This document shows, piece by piece, positions 52,820 to 61,193 of a DNA stretch of 64,000 bases. The DNA is taken from NCBI RefSeq assembly GCF_003688555.1, contig NZ_REFR01000009.1, positions 741,187 through 805,186 on the forward strand. The letters run 5' to 3'. The notes below the pieces were generated by a model. It was not told where the DNA came from. It saw nothing but the letters and a program-made list of their open reading frames with translations, and made no database searches. The stretch is from Eilatimonas milleporae (GTDB taxonomy: Bacteria; Pseudomonadota; Alphaproteobacteria; Sphingomonadales; Kordiimonadaceae). Every line of letters starts with the position of its first letter. Within the stretch, counting starts at the first letter, position 1. The position numbers were made by a program, and so were the translations under genes.

Positions 52820-53482
52820 CTAAAGGTTCCGGTCACCATCCGGGGCAGTGGTTGCCGGCCCGGATGCCTGTGCCGGTGTGGCGTCGCCCTCATCGTCGGG
52901 CGTCGGCGCGTCCGGCGCGCTTTTGCTCAGCCGCACTTCCAGCATGCCGTTCTTGCAGCTTGTCTCCATCGGGTCGGGCACGATGGTCGCGGGCAGGCTG
53001 AAATGACGGCGGAAGCCGCGCGCCCCTTGCGTCGTCAGCGTCAGGCCCCGGCCGTCCGCGTCCACATCGATGGCGATATCCTCCAGGCCGCAGCCCGGCA
53101 CCTCCGCCGCGACGACGATTTCCTCGCCCTCGTCGAAAATATCCACCAGCGGCGAGCGGATCTGCGTGTCCGCATCGCCCCCACCGATAGCTTCGCCGGC
53201 CTCTCCTCTGGCATCTCCGCTGGCGGCGGCCGCCGCCGCGCAGGTGCGCACCCTCAGGCTGGCCTCCAAGCCCCCGGGCGTGTCGGACCGGTCGCCGGCA
53301 AAGGGGGTAAAAGGCACCTGCACACTGCGCGACACTTCGGTGGTGCCGTGTTCCAGCGCCTTGCCGATCATGTCGGCCAGCATGGTCAACCCGTCCACAA
53401 GGGCCCCCGGCTGGCTGCTGTTGGCTGAAACCGGCCCCACGGACGGGCGCGGGCGCGGCGGCGGCATACTGCTTTTGGGCAT
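52820..53482 (-). CDS. gvpH: gas vesicle protein GvpH, Hsp20-like chaperone
   Basis: A 220-residue protein. The start at 53482 is preceded by AAGGAGACG. After a Pro/Ser-rich start and a helix (VDGLTMLADMIGKALEHG), residues 105-190 form an alpha-crystallin-like domain: PLVDIFDEGEEIVVAAEVPG, EDIAIDVDADGRGLTL, HFSLPATIVPDPMETSCKNG, MLEVRLSK. The I-x-x-N-G-x-L motif is replaced by CKNGMLEV but is recognisable. GvpH keeps vesicle proteins soluble. It is 49 bp downstream of the coiled-coil gene. Confidence 0.88.
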   Translation of the reverse strand: MPKSSMPPPRPRPSVGPVSANSSQPGALVDGLTMLADMIGKALEHGTTEVSRSVQVPFTPFAGDRSDTPGGLEASLRVRTCAAAAAASGDARGEAGEAIGGGDADTQIRSPLVDIFDEGEEIVVAAEVPGCGLEDIAIDVDADGRGLTLTTQGARGFRRHFSLPATIVPDPMETSCKNGMLEVRLSKSAPDAPTPDDEGDATPAQASGPATTAPDGDRNL

Positions 53483-53531
53483 GGCTTTCGTCTCCTTTTC
53501 CTGAAAATGCGGTTTCTGCGACGGGCGGCCG

Positions 53532-53927
53532 TCAGCGGCTGCGGCCCCGCCGGGGCGGCCCGGCGGGCGGCGGTCCGCCCGCACCGCGCCCGGCATGGCC
53601 AGATCCCGGCGTGGATGCGCCAATATCAGACCTCTGCGTGGATGCGCCTGAAACAGGGCCCGGCGCGGGCGCCTGCTTCGGCACCATGGCAATGCCGGTC
53701 ACGGCATGGATGGCGTCGATCTGCGCCTCCAGCCGGTGCAGACGGGCCAGCGTTGCCTGCTGCTGTTCGACCCAGACGCGGTTCAGCCGTTCCAGCAGCA
53801 GCTTCTGGTGGTTCAGCCGCGCCAGCTTTGCAATCAGGCGGCTGCGGTTCTTGGCCTGTAACGGGTCGGCGCGTTCGCTCGGTGTGACGATGCTGTGCAC
53901 GCCGCGGGCTTTTGAATAATCGCTCAT
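53532..53927 (-). CDS. unknown coiled-coil protein between gvpN and gvpH
   Basis: A 131-residue protein; AGGAGGACATG before the ATG at 53927 sets the start, directly at the gvpN stop. Residues 25-75 form a basic coiled coil (RLIAKLARLNHQKLLLERLN, then QQATLARLHRLEAQIDAIH). The C-terminal 50 residues are Gly/Pro-rich and end PPRRGRSR. No Gvp family is recognised. Coupling to gvpN suggests a role in the same assembly step. Confidence 0.72.
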   Translation of the reverse strand: MSDYSKARGVHSIVTPSERADPLQAKNRSRLIAKLARLNHQKLLLERLNRVWVEQQQATLARLHRLEAQIDAIHAVTGIAMVPKQAPAPGPVSGASTQRSDIGASTPGSGHAGRGAGGPPPAGPPRRGRSR

Positions 53928-55312
53928 CATGTCCTCCTGATCGCTGCAATCTCCGGTGCGGGCGCCGGCGCCGCCTGGGCGGCGGCGGGGCCGCCCGCCT
54001 CAAGGCCGAAACCACCCTGAGGACCCGGCGCCATGGCGGGCGCTGGCCCGGCCGGTAACCCGGACTGTGGTCCAGACTGTGGTGCGGATGCCGGGGAACC
54101 ATCGATCTGGGAACCATCAGACCGCACACCCGGCGGCGCGGTGGGCGAAACCGGCGGGACCGATGGGTCGCGCGGCCCAGACGAGTTGGTGGACACGGGC
54201 GGATCGGTGGGCATGGGAAGGCCGGGGGACCCAGATCCGGAATTGGGCCCGGAAACGCTCACAGGCGCGGACGGGGCGCCGTCCAGCACCGGCCGGGGGC
54301 CGCTGTTGAAATGGTGGCGGGCCAGGGCGGTCAGAAAATCGCGCCGCATATCCTTCAGCACCGGGTTGCCGTCACCGCCGCACTTGGCCTCCAGCACGTC
54401 CAGACAGATCCGGCCCAGCATGGGGTTGTCCATGCTCAGGTCCAGCCCGCCGGCATGGATGATCTTGGCGATCATGATCGACGCCCGCATCGTCGGCGCG
54501 TGGTCATACGCGCCCGAGGCGCGGTAATCGCGGATGAAATCGACGATCCGTTCCACCAGCGCGCGCGGGGCGCCGGACCGCGATGCGGTGATGTCGATTT
54601 CCGCCTCTCGGTCCTGATGGCCCAGATCGATGGTGATCATCCGGTCCGCCAGGGCATCCTGAACGACATGGGTGCCGGCATATTCCGTCGGATTGCTGGT
54701 CAGGATCAGGGAAAAGCGGGGGCTGACCTTCAGATATTCCTCCGGCTTGCCGCCATGGGCCGGCAGCACCAGCACCCGTTCCTCAAGCACGCTCAGGAAA
54801 ATATTGTTCGCCTCTGCGGGCGAGCGGTTGAACTCGTCATACAGAAAGGTATGACCCTCGCGGCAGGCCACCGTCAGCCGGTGGTCCTGCCAGCCCTGCA
54901 CCACATTTTCCTCCACCCGGCTGACCGAGGCGACGAAATTGTCCACCACCCGCTTGGTCTGATAGCCGGACTTGGCACCGACCAGATCCGCCGTCTTCAA
55001 ATTCTTGTCGCCGATCACCATCGCGATCGGCCGCTGTATCGACTTGGCCACATGCATGGCGATCGATGTCTTGCCGCACCCGGCCGGCCCGCGCAGATGC
55101 ACCGGAATCCCCGCGCGCAGATAGGCCCGCATACGGTCCGCCAGGTCGCGGATGCGGGCGCTTTCCACAAACCCGCTCTTGGGCTCAAGCCCCACCCCCT
55201 GGGATTGGCCCTGAGAGGTGGCCTGAGAGGCGGCCTGGGGGGCGGCCTGGGGGTTGGCCTGGGGATTGGCCTGGGGGCTGTGATGCGCCGGCACCGGACT
55301 GGACGTGTTCAT
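53927..55312 (-). CDS. gvpN: gas vesicle protein GvpN, MoxR-like AAA+ ATPase
   Basis: A 461-residue protein; the ATG at 55312 follows AAGAGAGAG. The AAA+ core has GPAGCGKTS (75-83), DLVGAKSG, LYDEFNRSPAEANNIFLSVL (Walker B), SLILTSNPTEYAGTH and DALADRMITI. GvpN is an ATPase that helps fill or enlarge gas vesicles. The N-terminal 40 residues (QANPQANPQAAPQAASQATS) and the C-terminal 130 residues (Pro/Ser/Gly-rich) are low-complexity additions; most GvpN proteins are near 300-350 residues. Confidence 0.95.
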   Translation of the reverse strand: MNTSSPVPAHHSPQANPQANPQAAPQAASQATSQGQSQGVGLEPKSGFVESARIRDLADRMRAYLRAGIPVHLRGPAGCGKTSIAMHVAKSIQRPIAMVIGDKNLKTADLVGAKSGYQTKRVVDNFVASVSRVEENVVQGWQDHRLTVACREGHTFLYDEFNRSPAEANNIFLSVLEERVLVLPAHGGKPEEYLKVSPRFSLILTSNPTEYAGTHVVQDALADRMITIDLGHQDREAEIDITASRSGAPRALVERIVDFIRDYRASGAYDHAPTMRASIMIAKIIHAGGLDLSMDNPMLGRICLDVLEAKCGGDGNPVLKDMRRDFLTALARHHFNSGPRPVLDGAPSAPVSVSGPNSGSGSPGLPMPTDPPVSTNSSGPRDPSVPPVSPTAPPGVRSDGSQIDGSPASAPQSGPQSGLPAGPAPAMAPGPQGGFGLEAGGPAAAQAAPAPAPEIAAIRRT

Positions 55313-55460
55313 ACTGCTCTCTCTTGAAAGTCGGGGGTCTCGGCGCATCTCGGGTACGCGCCCTGTCGGGGGCGCCGCTGCCATGCCCATCCTGCCTGCC
55401 ATGCCAATGCTGCCTGCCGTGTCATGCGGCGACCTGCCCGCCCTGGGCGGGTCCTGCCTC

Positions 55461-56231
55461 TCAGGTGGCCGCTCGCGTGACCCCGCCGGTGGTTCCCTTG
55501 GCGGTCTTGCCGGCAGCATCGCCCTTCAGGGGGACATCGCCAGCCAAGGGGACATCGCCAGCCAGAGGGGCCAGCGCCTCCACCGGCGCTTCCAAAGGGT
55601 CCGCCATGGTGATGGGGGCGGGCGGCACGGGGCGGGCCGTGCGCCGGCCGCGAATGGCCCGCCATGTGGCGCGCTGGCGCGCCCGCTCGGCACGGTAGGC
55701 ATCCAGCACGGCCGCCGTGCTGTCGCGCAGGGACGCCCGGTAGGCGCCAAGCCGGCCGCTCATATGCTGCAAACGGTCCAGCCGGGCCTGACTGAAATGG
55801 TCCAGCATGCGGCGGGTCTCGCTGCGGCGCCTGGCCGTCTCCTCGGCAATGCCGCTATAGGTCTCGGCAAGCCGTCGCCGGCGCTCGCTCGCCAGGTCGG
55901 CTGTCTGCGCCTTCAGGCTCTCCAGCGTGTGCCGCACCTGGGCGCGCAGGCGCTCCACATCCTCGTTCAAATTCATCAACTGGGCGCGCATCTCGTCACG
56001 GATGCGCAGACGGACGAACCGGCGCTTGCCATACACGTCTTTCAGGTCCCGGCGGATGCCGGCCATCTGCGCCCGGGACTGGGCACGCAGGGCGTCGACG
56101 GCGGCCCGGCGGGCGGTGGCCTCGGCCGCGCGCAGCATGGTGTCCATATCGCGCTGCTCTGCCGCCTGGCTGATTTCGGTTTTCAGATCGTGCGGGTCTG
56201 TGACGCTGGACATTTCTCTGGGACTGGGCAT
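55461..56231 (-). CDS. GvpC-like coiled-coil protein
   Basis: A 256-residue, Ala/Arg-rich, almost wholly helical protein placed between gvpA and gvpN, the position of gvpC in cyanobacteria. Helical stretches with recurring R-x-x-x-L/R-x-x-M motifs (DEMRAQLMNLNEDVERLRAQ, LAETYSGIAEETARRRSETR, LDHFSQARLDRLQHMSGRL) resemble the loosely repeated 33-residue blocks of GvpC, which coats and stiffens the gas vesicle. Clear exact repeats are not visible. The end carries a LAGDVPLAGDVPLKGD repeat from an 18-bp DNA repeat. Identification rests on position and general structure. Confidence 0.62.
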   Translation of the reverse strand: MPSPREMSSVTDPHDLKTEISQAAEQRDMDTMLRAAEATARRAAVDALRAQSRAQMAGIRRDLKDVYGKRRFVRLRIRDEMRAQLMNLNEDVERLRAQVRHTLESLKAQTADLASERRRRLAETYSGIAEETARRRSETRRMLDHFSQARLDRLQHMSGRLGAYRASLRDSTAAVLDAYRAERARQRATWRAIRGRRTARPVPPAPITMADPLEAPVEALAPLAGDVPLAGDVPLKGDAAGKTAKGTTGGVTRAAT

Positions 56232-56412
56232 CGCCCTCGGCTCCTTGCACTCGGATCAAACGAACGGGGGTGAAACGGGCAACTCCGGCTCGGCCGGGAC
56301 CGCGCGGCTCGCCGTGCCCGGCCCCGGCCTGACGGCGGGGTGGACGCGAAACCGGCTCCGGGGCAGGACGCCGGGCGGGGGGCCCGGCCGCCACGCGGTC
56401 CCTGCGGCGGGC

Positions 56413-56667
56413 TCAGAGATACGCCGGTTCGGGGCTGGCGCCGACGCCCACCGCAACCGCTTCCGACGCATTGGACGTCAGGCCGATGGCCTCGGCATAT
56501 TTCAGATAGGTATCGACCCCGGCGACAACGACGCGCGCCTCAATGGCAAGCAGCTCGATCCCCACCAGCGAAACCCGGGCCCAGGCGTCCACCACAATGC
56601 CCTTGTCAAGGATGCGGTCAATCACCTCGGCGAGGCTGTTCGAGGCTGCGGATTTTTCAATGGCCAT
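56413..56667 (-). CDS. gvpA: major gas vesicle structural protein GvpA
   Basis: An 84-residue protein matching GvpA almost throughout: [54 protein letters not shown]. The start at 56667 follows AAGGAGAAAAAC. GvpA forms the ribbed gas-filled shell. It is the first gene of the cluster and lies 181 bp before the GvpC-like gene. The AT-rich segment upstream (56690-56800) should hold the promoter; it contains the palindrome ATGATCAT at 56755-56762. Confidence 0.97.
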   Translation of the reverse strand: MAIEKSAASNSLAEVIDRILDKGIVVDAWARVSLVGIELLAIEARVVVAGVDTYLKYAEAIGLTSNASEAVAVGVGASPEPAYL

Positions 56668-56802
56668 GTTTTTCTCCTTGGTGCTCATCAATGAGCCGGT
56701 TTGTTCAAATAACACCCACAGAAAAACACAAAATTTCTCGATGATAAATTTAGTATGATCATGATATTGATTTGGTGTTTTCCACAGGTTGACATGAATA
56801 TT
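56668..56802 (-). promoter_or_regulatory. AT-rich control region upstream of gvpA
   Basis: 135 bp, much richer in A/T than the flanking genes, between the regulator stop and gvpA. It contains the palindrome ATGATCAT (56755-56762) within a near-repeat TGATCATGATATTGA. No clear sigma70 pair with good spacing was found on the gvpA strand, so activation by a regulator or another sigma factor is possible. Confidence 0.45.
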
Positions 56803-57540
56803 TTATATTTGGTTTGATTTAGTCATGATCTTTTTTTGGAGATTATTTTCGAATGACAGCGGTACAGCCATGCAGCTGGGGCAGCGCGACACCCAGCCGG
56901 CCATGACGATGGACGACCGCTGTCCCAGCTTGCGCATCATGCCGGCGCGGTAACACTCGATCGCCTTGGGGCTCACCTCCAGCACACGGGCGATTTCCTT
57001 GTTGGACAGGCCGCGCAATACATGGTCCAGCACCTGGGACTCCCGTCGCGACAGGGTGTCGATCCGGTGCCGCCGGTCGGCGCAGGCCTTCTCGGCGATC
57101 ACGGTGCCGCGATCTTCCTGCACCAGTTCCAGGACGCGCGTTTGCAGCAGGTGCGGGTCCAGCGGGGTTTCCAGCACATCGCGGGCGCCCATGCGCATGG
57201 CCTCGACGGCGACGCGGGTGCCGGGGGTGTCCCCCACCATCAGAACCGGCGCGCCCGCCCGCCGCGCGCGCAGCTTGGCCAGAATGTCCAGCCCGCCGGA
57301 CGGCGGCAGCAGAATGTCCAGCACCGTGCAGCTGGGCCCGTCCGCATCGAACCGCTCCAGAAGCTCTGTCCCGCTGGCGACGGTCACCAGGGTCAACCCC
57401 GCCGCCTCCAGATCGGCGCGGACCTGCGGCGGGATCATCCCAGGGTTGGAACCAGGGTTGGCCACAGGATTGGCCACAGGATTGGATAGGGCGATGTAGA
57501 CGGTTGATTTGACTTGGTCTTCCGAAATGTTACCCGACAT
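56803..57540 (-). CDS. LuxR/FixJ-type regulator with atypical receiver, next to gvpA
   Basis: A 245-residue protein. Residues 14-140 resemble a receiver domain: VLDILLPPSGGLDILAKLRA keeps the phospho-acceptor Asp75, and MRMGARDVLETPLDPHLL its last part. But the N-terminal acidic pair is missing (VYIALSNP) and the conserved Lys before P is Thr (ETP), so phosphorylation is doubtful. A short NPVANPVANPGSNPG insert comes from a DNA repeat. Residues 160-220 form a LuxR helix-turn-helix: LSRRESQVLDHVLRGLSNKE, IARVLEVSPKAIECYRAGMM. It is transcribed toward gvpA and probably controls the cluster. Confidence 0.9.
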   Translation of the reverse strand: MSGNISEDQVKSTVYIALSNPVANPVANPGSNPGMIPPQVRADLEAAGLTLVTVASGTELLERFDADGPSCTVLDILLPPSGGLDILAKLRARRAGAPVLMVGDTPGTRVAVEAMRMGARDVLETPLDPHLLQTRVLELVQEDRGTVIAEKACADRRHRIDTLSRRESQVLDHVLRGLSNKEIARVLEVSPKAIECYRAGMMRKLGQRSSIVMAGWVSRCPSCMAVPLSFENNLQKKIMTKSNQI

Positions 57541-57973
57541 GCGTCACTCCATTTCATTGCTGGCAAGGATGAGTGCGGTACCCCTTGGGGGGCATGTCCG
57601 GACGGTAACAGAATCAGATAAAAAGCAACCTCTAAGCGATCTTGGCGCAATAAAAAAGGCCAAGCAAAACAAAGGGCTATCCATACGGGCACAAAACAAT
57701 TTCAAATGCGTATAAAATTTGTGAATTGCCCTGCCCGTGACTTAAGCAAAAAAGGAACTATGTTGTGATCTGTCAGGTATCTTGATTGGCAGTTTATTGT
57801 TATTGTGAATCAATTACTTAAGCGCGATCTTGTGCCTCCCGGGCGGAGATTTTGAGCATGACGCGCAACAAGACTGTTGAAACCGTATATCTGATAAAGT
57901 TGCACTCAAAAAAACCTAAAGATTAGTGTAACTACACTTTTTAAAGTCCACTGTAATCCTGGGGGTAAAACAC
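57541..57973. other. AT-rich divergent intergenic region
   Basis: 433 bp between the LuxR-type regulator (minus) and a recombinase gene (plus). It is AT-rich from about 57610 on. It contains a 22-codon frame at 57858-57926 (MTRNKTVETVYLIKLHSKK...) with a weak GGAG, and the inverted repeat listed separately. No larger gene is seen. Confidence 0.5.
57925..57938 (+). promoter_or_regulatory. inverted repeat AGTGTA-AC-TACACT
   Basis: A perfect 6-bp inverted repeat with a 2-bp spacer, 36 bp upstream of the recombinase start. It may be an operator or a recombinase-binding site. Confidence 0.5.
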
Positions 57974-58633
57974 ATGCACCACGATTTTTCCAAGTCGTTC
58001 ACCGGCTGTTCGGACGCCAAATTTGACCCGTATGGACAGCAAAGTCTTTACGACCCGCAGGGCCGGCGCAAATATGTAACCGATCGGGAAAGAAAAGCCG
58101 CCTTGCAAATCGCTCTGTCCCGGCGCCCGACTGTTTACACGCTGTGCGCGACACTGGCCTATTCAGGCTGCCGCCTGTCCGAAGCCCTGGAGCTGGACGC
58201 CTCCCGCGTTGACTTCGAACATGGCGCGCTGATCTTCCGCACGCTGAAAAAACGCAACGCCCAGATGTTTCGGCTGGTCCCGGTACCGCAGGATGTGCTG
58301 GTGGACCTTGACCGGGTGCACGGCATCCATGGCCGCCAAAAGCATCAGACCGATCAGTCCCGGCAATGCAAACTGCATGACCCCTTGTGGGACTGGTCGC
58401 GCATCCATGCCTGGCGCCTGATCAAAAGCGTCCTGTGCGAGGCCGGTGTCAAGGGGCCGGCCGCCAGCCCGAAAGGGCTGCGCCACGGCTTCGGCGTCAC
58501 CGCCGTGACCAAGGGCCTGCCCCTGCATCTGGTGCAACGCTGGCTCGGCCATACCAAGCTGGCGACAACCGCCATCTATGCCGACGCCCTCGGTGACGAG
58601 GAACGCCAGATCAACACCCGCATGTGGCTCTAG
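57974..58633 (+). CDS. small tyrosine recombinase/integrase
   Basis: A 219-residue protein containing the catalytic domain of the phage integrase family and only a short N-terminal part; no full core-binding domain. GGGGG lies at good distance before the ATG. Catalytic residues: Arg67 in AYSGCRLSEALEL, Lys92 or 93 in LKKRN, Arg170 in SPKGLRHGFG, His193 in WLGHTKLATT and Tyr202 in TAIYADAL. The His normally three before Arg170 is Lys167, as seen in some recombinases. No attachment site or mobile-element end is evident nearby. It could resolve dimers or belong to a decayed element. Confidence 0.85.
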   Translation: MHHDFSKSFTGCSDAKFDPYGQQSLYDPQGRRKYVTDRERKAALQIALSRRPTVYTLCATLAYSGCRLSEALELDASRVDFEHGALIFRTLKKRNAQMFRLVPVPQDVLVDLDRVHGIHGRQKHQTDQSRQCKLHDPLWDWSRIHAWRLIKSVLCEAGVKGPAASPKGLRHGFGVTAVTKGLPLHLVQRWLGHTKLATTAIYADALGDEERQINTRMWL

Positions 58634-58924
58634 ACCGCTCCATCCGGCGTTTTCCGCCGCGATAGAAGATCGCGGCCCATAACGCCCCGCCCTCACCGCC
58701 CCGACACCCCAAAAGCTCCGGACAGTCCGGATATCCAGACAATCCGGCACCTCCGAACTCATTGGAATCATTGGAATGCGCGGACGGACCCCTGGCACCA
58801 GACGGTGACAAACCGCCGCCCTTGGTGCCCAACCCGCTCTATTATCCAGACCCGTCTATTGCCCAGATCCGTCTTCTAGCGTCCCGCCCCCTGTATCGGC
58901 CGGGCATCTCTATGACCCAGACCG

Positions 58925-60457
58925 CTATAGTGCCGTGTGCGCCCGCACCTGGGTCCACATCAACAGGGACGCCAGCTTTCCGGTCCACGCCAGCGCCCGC
59001 TCGGCGCGCGGGCAGGCCCCGCTTTCCTCGACGATGGTGCGCGCCGTGAACCAGGCGTCGATCACATGCCCGCCGCCCGGCGACAGGGGATGCAAGGGGG
59101 GCAGCATGTGCGACAGGCCCGTGTCGGCCACTCCCCCATCCGCCAGTCCTCCATCCGATCCACCCTCGCCGGAGACCGGCACCGCGCCCGCAAGCCCCGC
59201 CTTCAGCAGCAGCCTCCAGAACGCCCTGTCGTCCCGCTTGCCATGTGATGCCGCCGGGTCCTTGTCCAGCCAGTCCTGCGGGGCTGCCGCAGGAGCTGTC
59301 ACAGGGTCTATAGGGGGGTCTGTCGGGGGCTCCGGCGGCCATGCCGTCCCGCCGTCGGACTGGCCGAACCCGGGCCGGTGATACACCGCCACCGGCCGGC
59401 CCCGGTCATCGGCGATCCAGTCGCCGTAAACCGTCCCACCCTGAAATGTTTCCACCTGGCTTTTTTCAGCCTGACCTTTTTCAGTCTGGTCTTTTTCAGT
59501 CTGGGCATTCTCACCGGGCACGCCTTGGAAAAAGGGCGCGGCGTCAAATCGTAGGTCCGCCGCGTCCCGCCGGTCGGCCGTGTCCAGCGGCCGCAGGCCG
59601 GCAATCAGCCGCGCCCGGCCGTCCCCGTCGTCGAACAGGCCCAGCGACCAGCCCGGCGGCAGGGCCGCCCCCTTCGGCGCCAGGCGTTCCAGGTGCCCGG
59701 CCAGCAGGTCGTCCCCGGCACTGCACAACAGCACCGGCACGCCTGAATCATCCGTCCCATCCGCCCCGCCGGCCCCGGTCAGGCGCGCCAGCCGCTCGGC
59801 GGTGGGGTAGGTGATCGCCATGCGGTAGGCGTCGCGGTAATGGTCGCCCGCGTCGGCAAATCCCAGCACCGTCACGGTCATGAACACCAGATCAAGGGGC
59901 CGCGCCGGCATGCGCGTATCGGCCCGGCGGTCGTAAAAGGGAAAATAATAATGCTGGTCCAGCACCCGGCTCCACAGCGCCGTCAGGTGGCTGCCGTCGC
60001 GCACCGGCTCCAGCGGCGGCAGATAGTGGGCCAGCATGCTGTCCCGCTCGCGTTCGGTGAAGGCCGGCGGCCCGTCCAGAACCAGCGCTGCGACGCGTTT
60101 CGGTGCCGTCAGCGCCGCCTCCACCGCCATGGCCGCGCCCGTGTGCGTGCCATACAGGCCCGCCCGGTCAATGCCCAGCGCGTCCAGTGCGCCCAGAACC
60201 GTGGCGGCGAACGGCGCCGGCCCGGCAAACCGTTCCGGCAGCGGGTCCGACAGGCCGTAGCCCGGCGTGTCCAGGGCGATACAGCAGAACCGCTCCGCCA
60301 GGGCGCGCATCAGCGGCACCAGCGACCGGGACGAGCGCGGGCACTCATGCAGCATCACCAGCACCGGCCCACGGCCCATGGCCCGCGCATGCACCCGCCG
60401 CCCGTCCACCGTGACGAACCCCCGGCGCATCGTCTGTCCGTTCCCATGCCTGCTCAT
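58925..60457 (-). CDS. alpha/beta-hydrolase-fold protein with His in place of the nucleophile Ser
   Basis: A 510-residue protein. The fold is clear: PVLVMLHECPRSSRSLVPLM (oxyanion region), CCIALDTPGYGLSDPL, then LYGTHTGAAMAVEAAL, where the nucleophile position of G-x-S-x-G is His105. VPVLLCSAGDDLLAGH could supply the acid residue. The C-terminal 200 residues are unlike hydrolases and include QTEKDQTEKGQAEKS, encoded by a 15-bp tandem repeat. It may be a non-classical enzyme or an inactive relative with a fused second domain. Its direction matches the FAD-linked oxidase gene beyond a 736-bp gap, but no operon is shown. Confidence 0.75.
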   Translation of the reverse strand: MSRHGNGQTMRRGFVTVDGRRVHARAMGRGPVLVMLHECPRSSRSLVPLMRALAERFCCIALDTPGYGLSDPLPERFAGPAPFAATVLGALDALGIDRAGLYGTHTGAAMAVEAALTAPKRVAALVLDGPPAFTERERDSMLAHYLPPLEPVRDGSHLTALWSRVLDQHYYFPFYDRRADTRMPARPLDLVFMTVTVLGFADAGDHYRDAYRMAITYPTAERLARLTGAGGADGTDDSGVPVLLCSAGDDLLAGHLERLAPKGAALPPGWSLGLFDDGDGRARLIAGLRPLDTADRRDAADLRFDAAPFFQGVPGENAQTEKDQTEKGQAEKSQVETFQGGTVYGDWIADDRGRPVAVYHRPGFGQSDGGTAWPPEPPTDPPIDPVTAPAAAPQDWLDKDPAASHGKRDDRAFWRLLLKAGLAGAVPVSGEGGSDGGLADGGVADTGLSHMLPPLHPLSPGGGHVIDAWFTARTIVEESGACPRAERALAWTGKLASLLMWTQVRAHTAL

Positions 60458-61193
60458 ACCGCTCTCATCCTCTACAGGGCTCGGGCCGCACGCACGCCCT
60501 TATGCTGTCCACCTTCAACCCGCCTTGCCCAAAGCCCTCACAGAGCCCTCACAGAGCCATCGCAGGCCCATCAGGGGCCCGGTCCCGCACCGTGCCAAAC
60601 ACCCGCGAAGGAGCCCCCCAACGGACATGAAGCATGGGGCATGCCGCCCCGCGCAGCCTCCTGCCCGGACGGGCGCCCCCGCCGCCCGGTTCACGGACAG
60701 ACAGGGTCCACACTCAAACAAGACCCACGCACACACAGGGTCCACGCATGGGCAAGGTCCACACACAGCCAGGGACGGCACCCCTGACCTCGGCCACCGA
60801 CCCCGCCCACCGGGCCGGATCGGGCATCGCCCCAAACACATCGATCGCGTCACATCGATCGCGCCGCATCACTCACCCCGCACCGATCCCTGCATTGATC
60901 CCTCCGGGCAGGTCCGGCCAGTGGCGGCCGGTGGCGGCCAATAGCAGCCAGGGGCGGCACTGTGCGGAAAGGCCGGAAGGATGCGCATGATCCCGGCACC
61001 GGCACAGGGCTGGTCCTGGCATTGGCTGCGGGAAAAAGGCCCATGGCGATTGCCGCCGCCCTTGTACCCCTGCCCCTGTACCCCTGCACTTGTGCCTTCT
61101 TGGCCTTGTTCTCCCTGGCCTTTGCCGCCTGTCCCCTGCCGCCTGCGACAACGCATCATACGCTTCACCCGCTTCACCATGGGCGCCTGCCCA
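60458..61193. other. repeat-rich intergenic region
   Basis: 736 bp between two minus-strand genes. It has many imperfect short repeats (GGTCCACAC near 60705-60770; TCACAGAGCC near 60538-60560; GTGGCGGCC near 60922-60940). Open frames here are low complexity and have no ribosome sites. No gene supported. Confidence 0.5.

Noticed and set aside
57858..57926. 22-codon frame as a leader peptide for the recombinase
   Set aside because: Only a weak ribosome site and no sign of attenuation; mentioned under the intergenic region.
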